Below, in pieces: positions 8,756 through 16,825 of a DNA stretch of 56,071 bases. Within the stretch, counting starts at the first letter, position 1. Each line of letters starts with the position of its first letter. The position numbers and the translations under genes were made by a program. The stretch lies in the NCBI RefSeq assembly GCF_000455325.1, contig NZ_HG322951.1:24935-81005 (forward strand), in the 5' to 3' direction. The notes beneath the pieces were generated by a model. That model searched no databases. It had not been told where the DNA came from and worked only from the letters and a program-made list of their open reading frames with translations. Source of the DNA: Mycolicibacterium septicum DSM 44393. Lineage in GTDB: Bacteria; Actinomycetota; Actinomycetes; Mycobacteriales; Mycobacteriaceae.

Positions 8756-10117
8756 ATGCCACACCAGGAAGCGTTCACCGTGCTCGCCGAGGTCAGCCGG
8801 GATCAACTGACCGCGCTTCGAGAACTACTGGGTCGTATCCCGGACCACGTCGAGCGCTGGGACGTGATGCCCTTCGAGAAGCTGAGCGGACTGCACTTCG
8901 CCAGGCTCGTGCTGTTCGACCCCGCCGAGGATCTCGACGGGCGCCCGGTGCCCGCTCAACTCGCATTGCTGACCGACGTCGACGCACCGCTGCGCGGGCA
9001 TGTCGACGAGCTGGCGACGATCTGCGGCCCGGGCCTCGACGCGGTGTTCTCCCACTGCGACGGCTACCCGGGCACGGCATCCGTGCCCGACCGGCGGGCG
9101 TTTCTGCAGGCCCATCAGGTCAAAGTCGCTGCGGCACACATCAACCGGCGCGGCCGTTCGGTGGACCAGATCCAGCAGGAGGACCTGCTGCAGCGCGAGA
9201 TCAACAGGTTCCTGGACGCGGGCGACCTCTGGTCGCTGGATCCGGGGAAGATCAAGAGCGCGGTCGTGGATTTCGTGCGTGACCGCGAGGACCTGGTCTG
9301 GGCCTTGCGGCCGGCCGCTCCGCCGTCGTGGGCGTGGCGGGCCAAAGAGGCTTTGCACAAGTACTTCTGGATCGCCGCACTGGCCGTGGTGACGGTGCTG
9401 TTCCTGCCGCTCGTGGTGCTCGGCCTCGGGTTGTTCACCCTCGCGCTCCGCTACCACGAGAAGCGCGACGTGCCCGACACCCGCGGCGCCGCACCCGATG
9501 TGGTCCGGGCCTACCGCGACGACGAGGACTACTGGGCACACAACCAGATCGTCGCCGTCGGATTCCTCAAGCCTGGGCCGTTCCGCCGGCTGACGACGAC
9601 GGCGATCCTGTTCCTGACCGACTACGCGACCCGCCACATCTACAACCGCGGAACCCTGTCCGGGCTCAACACCATTCATTTCGCCCGGTGGGTGCGGATG
9701 AACGGCAACCGCGGCCTGTTCTTCTCCAGTAACTACGACGGCAGTCTGGAGAGCTACATGAACGACTTCATCGACAAGGCATTCTGGGGGCTCAACGCCA
9801 TCTTCAGCAACGGCGACGGCTTCCCGCGCACGCGGTTCCTGTTCTTCGGCGGCATCACCGACGAGAAGGCCTACAAGAAGTTGCTTCCCACCCGCCAAGC
9901 CCCGAGCAATGTCTGGTACAGCGCCTACCCGCATCTGACGACCAAGAACATCGCCAACAACGAAGCCATCCGCCAGGGCCTCTCGGACAAGATGGACGAC
10001 GCCCAGACGCGGCGCTGGCTGCGCCGATTCGGTTGCGGCAACGACCTTCCCGAATCCAACTGGGCGGCCCGAAAGCTCGACAGCATTCCCTGGGACAGGC
10101 TATGGCTCTCCAACTAG
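8756..10117 (+). CDS. Membrane-anchored hypothetical protein in the peroxidase cassette
   Basis: About 453 aa. The N-terminal region (EAFTVLAEVSRDQLTALRE, then GLHFARLVLFD) resembles a ferredoxin-like fold of the kind seen in DyP-type proteins. One hydrophobic segment near residues 204-230 (ALAVVTVLFLPLVVLGLGLF) anchors it, and a large C-terminal domain follows, rich in aromatic residues, with NRGLFFSSNYDGSLESYMND. No haem-binding histidine motif of the DyP type is evident. An ATG at 8699 with a GGAG upstream would add 19 residues but overlap the previous gene by 52 bases. It overlaps the DyP gene by 16 bases. I cannot assign a function. Confidence 0.65.
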   Translation: MPHQEAFTVLAEVSRDQLTALRELLGRIPDHVERWDVMPFEKLSGLHFARLVLFDPAEDLDGRPVPAQLALLTDVDAPLRGHVDELATICGPGLDAVFSHCDGYPGTASVPDRRAFLQAHQVKVAAAHINRRGRSVDQIQQEDLLQREINRFLDAGDLWSLDPGKIKSAVVDFVRDREDLVWALRPAAPPSWAWRAKEALHKYFWIAALAVVTVLFLPLVVLGLGLFTLALRYHEKRDVPDTRGAAPDVVRAYRDDEDYWAHNQIVAVGFLKPGPFRRLTTTAILFLTDYATRHIYNRGTLSGLNTIHFARWVRMNGNRGLFFSSNYDGSLESYMNDFIDKAFWGLNAIFSNGDGFPRTRFLFFGGITDEKAYKKLLPTRQAPSNVWYSAYPHLTTKNIANNEAIRQGLSDKMDDAQTRRWLRRFGCGNDLPESNWAARKLDSIPWDRLWLSN

Positions 10118-11517
10118 ACGACATCCAGGGCGTCATCCTGCACGGCTACGGCGCACTGGATGACGCGGCGTTCCTGCTGCTGACGATCGACGACGTCGCG
10201 GCGGCCAAGCGATGGCTGTCGCGGCTTCCCCTGCGCGACAGCACAGTCCGGCCCGAGGTGACCGACACTTGCACCAACATCGCCTTCACACCATCGGGCC
10301 TGGCGCGGCTGGGGCTGGCGCCCGAGCATCTCGGAATGCTGGCCGGCGAGTTCCGCGAGGGGATGTCCGGCACCGAGCATCGCCGCCGCATCCTCGGCGA
10401 CCACGGCGACAGCTGCCCGTCGAGCTGGCGATGGAACGGCGACGACATCCACGCGCTGCTGCTGCTCTACGCGCGTGACGCCACCGCGGTCACCGGGCTG
10501 GAGAACAGTCACGACCTGCCCGGCTCCGGTATGCGCGTCGTCAGACGGCTCGATTCGCTGACGCTCCCGGGACGCAAGGAACACTTCGGTTTTCGCGACG
10601 GTATCTCGCAACCGTTGATCGACGGCTACGACGAAGGCGGACCGGCGGGCAACACTGTGGCCCCGGGCGAGTTCCTACTCGGCTATCCCAACGCCTACGG
10701 GCAGTACACCGACCGGCCGTTGGTGGATGCGTCCGCCGACCCGCGAAACCTGTTGTCCGCGGCGGCCGATGCACCGGCGCTGCGCGACCTCGGCAAGGAC
10801 GGCAGCTACCTCGTCTTCCGGCAGCTCAAGCAGGACGTGGCGGGGTTCTGGGACAGCCTGGCCGAGCGTTCCGCCGATGTGCTCGACCGGGTGCCAGCCT
10901 GCGTCGGGCTGGCGGCCAAGATGGTCGGTCGCTGGCCCAGCGGTGCGCCGCTGGTGAAGGCACCGACCGCCGACGATCCCGCACTCGCCGACGACAACGA
11001 CTTCATGTACTTCCGGTCCCAGGATCCCGACGGCCTGAAATGCCCGATCGGTTCGCACCTGCGGCGGTCCAATCCACGCGATGCGCTCGACCCGGTCCCC
11101 GGATCCGACCGGTCGGTCGATGTGGGCAAGCGCCACCGCATCATTCGCCGCGGCCGGGCCTACGGTCCGCCCCTGGCGCCATCCATGGACCCCGCCGACA
11201 TGATCGGGGCGAGTGATGACGGGGTAGAGCGCGGTCTGCACTTCATCTGCTTCAACACCCAGCTCGGCCGGCAGTTCGAGTTCATCCAGCACACCTGGGT
11301 CAACAGCACCAAGTTCGACGGCGGCTATGCCGAGGACGATCCGATCACCGGCGCCCGCGGCAATGGAAACGGCAACGGGACCGGGACTTTCACCGTCCAG
11401 CAGGAACCGATCCGCCGCCGTGTCACCGGGCTGCCCCGCTTCGTCCACACCGTCGGCGGTGCGTACTTCTTCATGCCCGGTGTGGCAGCCACGCGCTATC
11501 TCGCGGCCCTGCCATGA
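10102..11517 (+). CDS. DyP-type haem peroxidase
   Basis: Dye-decolorizing peroxidases use haem and peroxide to oxidise phenolic or dye-like substrates. The signature GxxDG is present as GFRDG (residues 163-167, catalytic Asp166). The proximal haem ligand lies in GSHLRRSNPR (His319) and the distal arginine in IIRRGRAYG (residues 347-355). All catalytic residues are therefore in place. The protein is 471 aa, toward the long end of the family, and has no obvious twin-arginine or Sec signal, so it is probably cytoplasmic. A Gly/Asn repeat (GNGNGNGTG) sits near residue 420. The start lies inside the previous gene, and the stop overlaps the DoxX gene as ATGA. Confidence 0.87.
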   Translation: MALQLDDIQGVILHGYGALDDAAFLLLTIDDVAAAKRWLSRLPLRDSTVRPEVTDTCTNIAFTPSGLARLGLAPEHLGMLAGEFREGMSGTEHRRRILGDHGDSCPSSWRWNGDDIHALLLLYARDATAVTGLENSHDLPGSGMRVVRRLDSLTLPGRKEHFGFRDGISQPLIDGYDEGGPAGNTVAPGEFLLGYPNAYGQYTDRPLVDASADPRNLLSAAADAPALRDLGKDGSYLVFRQLKQDVAGFWDSLAERSADVLDRVPACVGLAAKMVGRWPSGAPLVKAPTADDPALADDNDFMYFRSQDPDGLKCPIGSHLRRSNPRDALDPVPGSDRSVDVGKRHRIIRRGRAYGPPLAPSMDPADMIGASDDGVERGLHFICFNTQLGRQFEFIQHTWVNSTKFDGGYAEDDPITGARGNGNGNGTGTFTVQQEPIRRRVTGLPRFVHTVGGAYFFMPGVAATRYLAALP

Positions 11518-11978
11518 CGGCCTGGCGGGAGTGGGCTCCGCTGCCTCTGCGACTGTTCCTCGGCGGCGGGCTGATCCTGCACGGCGGCATCAAACTGTTC
11601 GCCCCGGGCGGGCACACCAACATCGCCCATCTGGTCGGGCAGCTCGGCGTGCCGTTCGCCGACGCGGTCGGCTGGCTGGTCGGGGTGATCGAGTTCGGCG
11701 GCGGACTCGGCATCCTGCTCGGCGTCTTCTTCCGGCTCGCCACGGTGGTCAATGCGCTCAACGTCGCCGGGCTGCTGGTGCTCGGCTTCGTCGCGGGCGG
11801 CATCCCGGCGCCGCTGCCCGGCGGTGATCCGCTGCCCGGTTTCCGGGAGGCCCTGCTGATCCTGGCGGGTGTGGTCAGCCTGCTGCTCAGTGGACCCGGC
11901 CGGCTTTCGCTGTCCGGGAAGTTAGGAGGTCACCATGCGCAGCGACAGCCTGAGTGGGATACCTCGGGTCGAGCTTGA
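11514..11978 (+). CDS. DoxX family membrane protein
   Basis: The protein carries four hydrophobic helices, and its first helix begins with LPLRLFLGGGLILHGGIKLF, a typical DoxX opening. DoxX-type proteins are small integral membrane proteins often linked to respiratory or redox-stress functions; in mycobacteria a DoxX protein has been tied to a membrane-associated oxidoreductase complex. The 154-aa length includes a hydrophilic C-terminal tail that overlaps the next gene by 44 bases. Its translation is coupled to the DyP gene by the ATGA overlap. Confidence 0.75.
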   Translation: MTAWREWAPLPLRLFLGGGLILHGGIKLFAPGGHTNIAHLVGQLGVPFADAVGWLVGVIEFGGGLGILLGVFFRLATVVNALNVAGLLVLGFVAGGIPAPLPGGDPLPGFREALLILAGVVSLLLSGPGRLSLSGKLGGHHAQRQPEWDTSGRA

Positions 11979-12489
11979 GTCCCGGCCGGGGTGGAAGCGG
12001 CAGTTGTTCTGGCTGATCGGCGGCAAGCTCTTCACCACCGAACGGGCCGCGGGATTCTGGCGGCGACGGATCGCTCCGCTGGAGGCCCCGGTGATGAAGG
12101 CGACCCGTGGGCGGATGACGTTGAGCCAGGGCGTGCCGGTCCTCTTACTGACCTCGACCGGCGCCCGCAGCGGCAAGCGGTACGAGACCCCGCTGGCCTA
12201 CTTCACTGATGGTGACGACGTCGTGTTGATCGCCTCCAACTATGGGCGCGACCGCCACCCGAGCTGGTATCACAACCTGCGCGCGCATCCGGACTGCGAG
12301 CTGCACATCGGGCCGGACGGGGGCCGGTTCGTCGCACACGAGGCCACCGGAGCCGACCGCGACCGGCTCTACGCCCTGGCCGCCGACCGGCTCAACAAGG
12401 GTTGGAACGTCTACGCGCAGCGCACCGACGGGATCAGAACCATCCCGGTGCTGAGGCTGTCGCCCGAGGGCCAGCCACAAAAAAGCTAG
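11935..12489 (+). CDS. Ddn-like F420H2-dependent nitroreductase/quinone reductase family protein
   Basis: The split beta-barrel family of deazaflavin-dependent nitroreductases is recognisable from LLTSTGARSGKRYETPLAYF and the WYHNLRAHPDCELHIG motif (about residues 108-123). Ddn of M. tuberculosis uses reduced F420 to reduce quinones and activates nitroimidazole drugs. A GGAGG ribosome binding site lies just upstream, inside the DoxX gene. It closes the plus-strand redox cassette, consistent with a role in electron transfer or removal of peroxidase products. Its stop overlaps the convergent TetR gene by four bases. Confidence 0.82.
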   Translation: MRSDSLSGIPRVELESRPGWKRQLFWLIGGKLFTTERAAGFWRRRIAPLEAPVMKATRGRMTLSQGVPVLLLTSTGARSGKRYETPLAYFTDGDDVVLIASNYGRDRHPSWYHNLRAHPDCELHIGPDGGRFVAHEATGADRDRLYALAADRLNKGWNVYAQRTDGIRTIPVLRLSPEGQPQKS

Positions 12490-13043
12490 TTGCCGCGCTC
12501 GTAGATGTCTGAGGCGATGGCGATGGCGGTGTCGTTGCACTGCTCGTCGGTGAGCGGCAGGTCGCCCATCATCGCCACGCTCCACGAGATGGTCAGCAGG
12601 GCCTGCCTGGCGTGGTAGACCGCGACGGGTTCGTGGTCGGGTGCCGTCATGGCGTCGGCAATCGTGCGGAACTGGTAACGCAGGTCAGCACCCACGCCAA
12701 GCCGATTGAACGCCGCATAGTTCTCATGCATGAACCGCGTCATGGCCCGGCCGGTGCCGTGAAGGACGTTGCCGTACCGCCGCAGCACCTCGAGTCCGGT
12801 TTTCTTGCCCGGCGGCTGACCGGCGGCCCACGTCAGGATCTCGTCAATGCCGTTGCGGAGATCATCCGCAAGGCTGACCACGATGTCTTCCTTTGCCGGG
12901 AAGTGATAGTAGACAGCGGCTTTCGTGATCCCCAGACGCTCGGCGATCTGCCGGATCGAGGTCTGGTCATAGCCGTGGACGGAGAACAGTTCGAGCGCCA
13001 CGGCACGGATCTTGTCGCGGGTATCGGTCCGTCGACCTGCCAT
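12486..13043 (-). CDS. TetR family transcriptional regulator
   Basis: The N-terminal 50 residues hold a textbook TetR helix-turn-helix, with TRDKIRAVALELFSVHGYD followed by SIRQIAERLGITKAAVYYHF. The remaining 130 residues are the ligand-binding helical domain. I place the start at the ATG at 13043, because a GGAAGGGG ribosome binding site precedes it at about five bases; an in-frame ATG at 13058 would lie inside the first operator. The gene diverges from a methyltransferase gene across two matching palindromes, so it probably represses itself and that neighbour. Confidence 0.9.
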   Translation of the reverse strand: MAGRRTDTRDKIRAVALELFSVHGYDQTSIRQIAERLGITKAAVYYHFPAKEDIVVSLADDLRNGIDEILTWAAGQPPGKKTGLEVLRRYGNVLHGTGRAMTRFMHENYAAFNRLGVGADLRYQFRTIADAMTAPDHEPVAVYHARQALLTISWSVAMMGDLPLTDEQCNDTAIAIASDIYERGN

Positions 13044-13055
13044 CGACACCCCTTC

Positions 13056-13081
13056 CATTACTTGACGCCCGACAAGGAATG
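13056..13081. promoter_or_regulatory. TetR operator O1 (26 bp imperfect palindrome)
   Basis: CATTACTTG and CAAGGAATG face each other across eight bases. One mismatch breaks the symmetry. It covers the 5' leader of the TetR gene and has the same length and outer half-sites as the second palindrome 44 bases away. This layout suits an autoregulated TetR gene. Confidence 0.65.
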
Positions 13082-13099
13082 AGCTTAGCGTGGTCGCAC

Positions 13100-13125
13100 C
13101 ATTACTTACCTGCCGTCAAGTAATG
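13100..13125. promoter_or_regulatory. TetR operator O2 (26 bp palindrome)
   Basis: CATTACTT and AAGTAATG are perfectly inverted across ten bases. The site ends 24 bases before the methyltransferase start, where a promoter would lie. Together with O1 it predicts shared control of both divergent genes by the TetR protein. Confidence 0.7.
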
Positions 13126-13149
13126 AAACCGCAGCACCGAGGGGGATCA

Positions 13150-14019
13150 ATGAACAGATCACAGCTGCCCACCACACTGACCGGCCCGCCGCTCACTGCC
13201 GTCGGGGTCGCCGTCATCCGGGCCCGAGAAACCGCACGAGACGACCGGCTCTACGCCGACCCGTACGCCGCCCGCTTCGTCGCAGCAGCACAGGAGGCAT
13301 ACCTCGACCCGACAGCACCCGAGGGCGCCGCCGGCACCTGGGCAACGGTGCTGCAGCTGGCCGACGCGATGTACGAATCCCGCACAATCGGTGTCCGCCT
13401 CGTCGACGACGCCCTGACTGAGTCCGCGGCGGCCGGGCGCACCCAGATCGTGCTCATCGGGGCCGGGCTGGACACCCATGCGTTTCGGCTGACCTGGCCC
13501 GGACCCGTGCGCATGTTCGAGATCGACCTGCCCGAACTGTTCGCGTTCAAGGAACCACTACTGCGCGACGCCACCGCGGCGTGCGAACGTCACGTAATCG
13601 AGGCCGACCTCGCCGCCGGCGACTGGCCCGACGCGCTGGTGACCAACGGGTTTGATCCCGCCACACCCACGCATTGGGTCGACCACGCACTGATGACACT
13701 GCCGACGTCCACGGCTCGTGCCGGGGTCGAGGCCATCACCCGGCTGTCCGCACCCGGCAGTCGGTACGGATTTCCCACGATGGGCAGCCAGAGCTTCAGG
13801 ACCACCCTGAAATCGGTGGCCGGTGCCGCAGACCTGTATCGGAACATGTCCAATGTCGACCGGGGCCTCGGTGATGACGCCCGGCAGTGGATCGAAACCC
13901 TGGGATGGACAACGTCTTTCAACAGCGTTGCCGAACTCGCCGCGCCCTATCCCCGCGAAGTCGGTCCAGATACCGGCAGTGGGACCGTCACGGCCACCCG
14001 CCTGGAAACGCCGGCATGA
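13150..14019 (+). CDS. Class I SAM-dependent methyltransferase (leucine carboxyl methyltransferase-like, mycobacterial family)
   Basis: The protein follows the large mycobacterial family of putative S-adenosylmethionine-dependent methyltransferases. The TALTG-like start, VAVIRARETARDDRLYADPYA near residues 19-39, and a QIVLIGAGLDTHAFRL motif near residues 98-113, which binds SAM, support this. At 289 aa it is of normal size. The start follows a GAGGGGG ribosome binding site. Substrates of this family are mostly unknown. Twin TetR operators upstream suggest induction by a small molecule, and a strong terminator follows. Confidence 0.85.
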   Translation: MNRSQLPTTLTGPPLTAVGVAVIRARETARDDRLYADPYAARFVAAAQEAYLDPTAPEGAAGTWATVLQLADAMYESRTIGVRLVDDALTESAAAGRTQIVLIGAGLDTHAFRLTWPGPVRMFEIDLPELFAFKEPLLRDATAACERHVIEADLAAGDWPDALVTNGFDPATPTHWVDHALMTLPTSTARAGVEAITRLSAPGSRYGFPTMGSQSFRTTLKSVAGAADLYRNMSNVDRGLGDDARQWIETLGWTTSFNSVAELAAPYPREVGPDTGSGTVTATRLETPA

Positions 14020-14020
14020 A

Positions 14021-14057
14021 AAAACCCGCTACCTGCCTTGGCAGGAAGCGGGTTTTT
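14021..14057. terminator. Bidirectional intrinsic terminator
   Basis: An almost perfect stem, AACCCGCT-a-CCTGCC against GGCAGG-a-AGCGGGTT, has a short TT loop and a run of five T on the plus side. A run of A precedes it, so it can also stop transcription on the minus strand. It separates the methyltransferase gene from tRNA-Ser. Confidence 0.85.
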
Positions 14058-14058
14058 A

Positions 14059-14149
14059 TGGCGGTGGCGGAGGGATTTGAACCCTCGGACGGGGGTTACC
14101 CGTCACACGCTTTCGAGGCGTGCTCCTTAGGCCGCTCGGACACGCCACC
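14059..14149 (-). tRNA. tRNA-Ser (anticodon CGA)
   Basis: The sequence folds with a GGTGGCG acceptor stem pairing with CGCCACC. The anticodon loop CTCGAAA gives CGA, a long serine-type variable arm is present, and the T arm carries GGTTCAAATCC. The 3' CCA is encoded. The variable arm and the overall length of about 91 bases are typical of tRNA-Ser. Confidence 0.95.
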
Positions 14150-14225
14150 GTGTGGCAGCTTACCGGGCGAGCGCCGCAGGCCCTAATCGTGCCCGAAGCT
14201 CACATCTGGCCCCGAGTGTGAACCA

Positions 14226-14256
14226 GATGGCGAACATCGGCCGAAAACTCGCCATC
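14226..14256. terminator. Weak hairpin downstream of tadA
   Basis: GATGGCGA and TCGCCATC pair across a 15-base loop between tadA and tRNA-Ser. There is no T-run on the minus side, so termination of the tadA transcript is only a suggestion. The rest of the gap from 14150 to 14276 shows nothing else I can name. Confidence 0.3.
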
Positions 14257-14276
14257 GTCTTCACGGTCGACGGGGA

Positions 14277-14729
14277 TTACCGCTGGGCGGCGAAGAACTC
14301 CTCCAGCAGGGCCGCGCATTCGTCGGCCAGGACCCCACCGACCACCTCGGGGCGGTGGTTGAGCCGACGATCACGCACCACGTCCCACAGCGACCCGACC
14401 GCCCCGGTCTTGGGTTCCCACGCACCGAACACCACCCGCGCCACCCGGGCCAGCACGAGGGCGCCCGCGCACATGGTGCACGGCTCGACGGTCACGGCCA
14501 GCGTCGCACCTTCGAGCCGCCACCCGTCGCCGAGCACCCGGGCGGCCTCGCGCATCGCCACGATCTCGGCATGCCCGGCCGGGTCCCCGGTGGCCTCACG
14601 GACATTGGCCGCGCGGGCCAGCTCGGTGCCGTCGGCCGCGAACACCACCGCGCCGATCGGCACATCGCGCGGACCGGCCGTCCGGGCAGCGTCGAGGGCA
14701 GCGCGGATCAGGGCTTCGTCAGAGGTCAC
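14277..14729 (-). CDS. tadA: tRNA adenosine(34) deaminase TadA
   Basis: TadA converts the wobble adenosine of tRNA-Arg(ACG) to inosine. The zinc-dependent deaminase motifs are complete: HAE at residues 53-55 (His53 as zinc ligand, Glu55 as proton shuttle) and PCTMC at 83-87 (Cys84 and Cys87 as ligands). The length of 150 aa is normal. The start overlaps the stop of the upstream partner gene (residues before it end in RLGR), so the two are co-translated. Its substrate tRNA-Arg(ACG) lies about 19 kb away in this window. A general cytosine or guanine deaminase is the alternative, but gene order favours TadA. Confidence 0.9.
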   Translation of the reverse strand: MTSDEALIRAALDAARTAGPRDVPIGAVVFAADGTELARAANVREATGDPAGHAEIVAMREAARVLGDGWRLEGATLAVTVEPCTMCAGALVLARVARVVFGAWEPKTGAVGSLWDVVRDRRLNHRPEVVGGVLADECAALLEEFFAAQR

Positions 14730-15232
14730 CGACCGAGCCGGTCGAGCACCGCCGACAGCTCGTCGGCGAAGCCCATCTCGCGGGCGATGCGCCCGATCTG
14801 CTCATCGGCGTACAGGTCGGTTTCGGACAGGATCACGCCGAGCACGTCCTCGTGCAGACCGATATCGGACAGCACCGCGAGGTCGCCCTCCTCGAAGGGA
14901 TCCGCATCTTCGAGATCCTCTTCTTCCAGGTCAGCGTCCAAATTCTCCAGCGCCTCGGCGGCGATGTCGTAGTCCAGTGCAGCGGTGGCATCCGACAGCA
15001 GCAACCGGGTTCCCGCCGGCGCCGGCCGCACGATCACGAAAAACTCGTCGTCCACATCGAGCAGCCCGAAGACCGCCCCGGCGCTGCGCAGCTCACGAAG
15101 CTCGGTCTCGGCTGCGGTCAAACTCTTCAACGATGACGACCGCATGGGGGCGCACCGCCACTTGCCTTCCTCTCGGACAACGGCCACCCCAAAGCCATCA
15201 GGCAGGTCTGCCGGTGCACGCTGTGCCTCCAT
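14726..15232 (-). CDS. tRNA adenosine deaminase-associated protein (Rv3753c-like)
   Basis: This 168-aa acidic protein pairs with tadA in actinobacteria. It has FGLLDVDDEFFVIVRPAP near the middle and a strongly acidic run (ENLDADLEEEDLEDADPFEE) near residues 96-115. No catalytic motif is visible. The stop overlaps the tadA start by four bases. Its function is not established; the constant pairing suggests it assists tRNA editing. It diverges from tyrA across 83 bases. Confidence 0.8.
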   Translation of the reverse strand: MEAQRAPADLPDGFGVAVVREEGKWRCAPMRSSSLKSLTAAETELRELRSAGAVFGLLDVDDEFFVIVRPAPAGTRLLLSDATAALDYDIAAEALENLDADLEEEDLEDADPFEEGDLAVLSDIGLHEDVLGVILSETDLYADEQIGRIAREMGFADELSAVLDRLGR

Positions 15233-15315
15233 GCCCGCCTACGGTAGTCGCCGACCAGCAATTTTGACAGGGATCACCCTCGGCCCCGGTGCGGTCGGTA
15301 TGCCAATCTTGAACC

Positions 15316-16275
15316 GTGACGAACCCACCGGTGTGCGTGCTGGGCCTTGGCCTGATCGGTGGCTCGCTGATGCGTGCCGCTGCCGGGGCCGGCCGCGAGG
15401 TCTTCGGCTACAACCGGTCGATGGAGGCCGTCGCGGCCGCAAAGTTCGACGGGTTCGACGCCACCGAGAATCTCGACGAGGCGCTGGGCCGGGCTGCCGA
15501 CCGTGATGCGCTGATCGTGCTGGCGGTGCCGATGCCGGCCCTGCCACAGCTGCTCGACCACATCCGGGACACCGCACCCGGGTGCGCGCTGACCGACGTC
15601 ACGAGCGTCAAAGGCGCGGTGCTCGACGAGGTCGGAAAGTTCGGGTTGCTGCAGAACTTCGTCGGTGGCCATCCGATGGCGGGCACCGCCCACTCGGGCT
15701 GGTCGGCCGGCGACGCCGCACTGTTCACCGGAGCCCCCTGGGTGGTCAGCGTGGACGATCACGTCGACGCGCAGGTCTGGTCCCAGGTCACGCAGCTGGC
15801 CCTGGACTGCCGCGCGGTGGTGGTGCCGGCCCGCTCCGATGAGCACGACGCCGCCGCAGCCGCCATCTCGCACCTGCCGCACCTGTTCGCCGAAACCCTG
15901 GCGGTCATCGCCGGCGAGGTGCCGCTGGCCTTCGCCCTGGCCGCCGGATCCTTCCGCGACGGCACCCGGGTGGCGGCCAGCGCGCCGGACCTGGTGCGGG
16001 CGATGTGTGAGGCCAACTCCGAACAGCTGCTGCCCGCGCTCGAGCAGGGCATCGAACTGCTGACCCGCGCCAAGGAAACCCTGGCCGCCACGGGTTCGGT
16101 GGCCGACCTGGTCGAGACGGGTCACGCCGCGCGGATGCGCTACGACAGCTTCAGCCGCCCCGAGATCATCACCACGGTGGTGGGCACGGACAACTGGCGG
16201 GCCGAACTCGCCGCGGCCGGACGTGCCGGCGGGGTGATCAGATCCGCTCTGCCAGTCCTGGGTAATCAAGGATGA
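15316..16275 (+). CDS. tyrA: Prephenate dehydrogenase
   Basis: TyrA oxidatively decarboxylates prephenate to 4-hydroxyphenylpyruvate in tyrosine synthesis. The NAD-binding motif GLGLIGGS lies at residues 9-16 of a GTG-started protein. The prephenate-binding region contains [13 protein letters not shown] near residues 116-128, with the expected histidines. The length of 319 aa fits. The 3' end overlaps the convergent Rv3755c-like gene by 38 bases. hisC2, a likely phenylalanine/histidinol-phosphate aminotransferase, lies 18 kb downstream. Confidence 0.92.
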   Translation: MTNPPVCVLGLGLIGGSLMRAAAGAGREVFGYNRSMEAVAAAKFDGFDATENLDEALGRAADRDALIVLAVPMPALPQLLDHIRDTAPGCALTDVTSVKGAVLDEVGKFGLLQNFVGGHPMAGTAHSGWSAGDAALFTGAPWVVSVDDHVDAQVWSQVTQLALDCRAVVVPARSDEHDAAAAAISHLPHLFAETLAVIAGEVPLAFALAAGSFRDGTRVAASAPDLVRAMCEANSEQLLPALEQGIELLTRAKETLAATGSVADLVETGHAARMRYDSFSRPEIITTVVGTDNWRAELAAAGRAGGVIRSALPVLGNQG

Positions 16276-16825
16276 AGCCGTCGGAATCCACCGTGATGGT
16301 GGTGTCGGCGACCGGCGAGCGCAGCTTCACGGGAGCTCCGGGACCAGAACTGGTGTAGCTGATGTTGGCGGTCTCCACCGAGAAGTCCGGCAACCGTACG
16401 TAGACCACCGGCAACGTCACCGACTCAGCCCGCTGATGCAGGCCGGTCCGCCGGATCGGCAGAGCATTGAAGAACGGGCTGAACACCACGTCGACATCGA
16501 GCGCGCCGCCGAAGTCCGAGCGCTTGGTCTGCGTGTGGTCCTGCACCAGCCACATGTTCTCCTCGTCGCGGGCGATGGAGAGCTGGCGTTCCCGCTCGGC
16601 CAGGGTGACGGTGAGCGACAGCCGCTTGGTGGCGCCCGTCTCGTCGGTGACCAGGTCATAGGAGGCCGAGAACGCCGGGTGGGATTCGGTGGCGGCGGCA
16701 ACGATCCGGCCGTAGGCCTTGATCCGGTTGCCCGACAGCTGAACCCGCACGGACTCCATCCGGGGTTCATCGTGCGCCCGCCAGGTCAACACCGCTGGCC
16801 AGGCACGGTCCTTCTCGTCGCTCAC
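16238..16825 (-). CDS. Putative glycolipid-binding family protein (Rv3755c-like)
   Basis: The 195-aa protein begins [20 protein letters not shown] and continues as a predicted beta-rich domain. It matches the family annotated as putative glycolipid-binding (PF06475), for which a beta-barrel fold is known but no firm function. Its GTG start overlaps the stop of proZ, so it is the last gene of the osmolyte transporter operon. No signal peptide is seen, so it should be cytoplasmic. Confidence 0.75.
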   Translation of the reverse strand: MSDEKDRAWPAVLTWRAHDEPRMESVRVQLSGNRIKAYGRIVAAATESHPAFSASYDLVTDETGATKRLSLTVTLAERERQLSIARDEENMWLVQDHTQTKRSDFGGALDVDVVFSPFFNALPIRRTGLHQRAESVTLPVVYVRLPDFSVETANISYTSSGPGAPVKLRSPVADTTITVDSDGFILDYPGLAERI

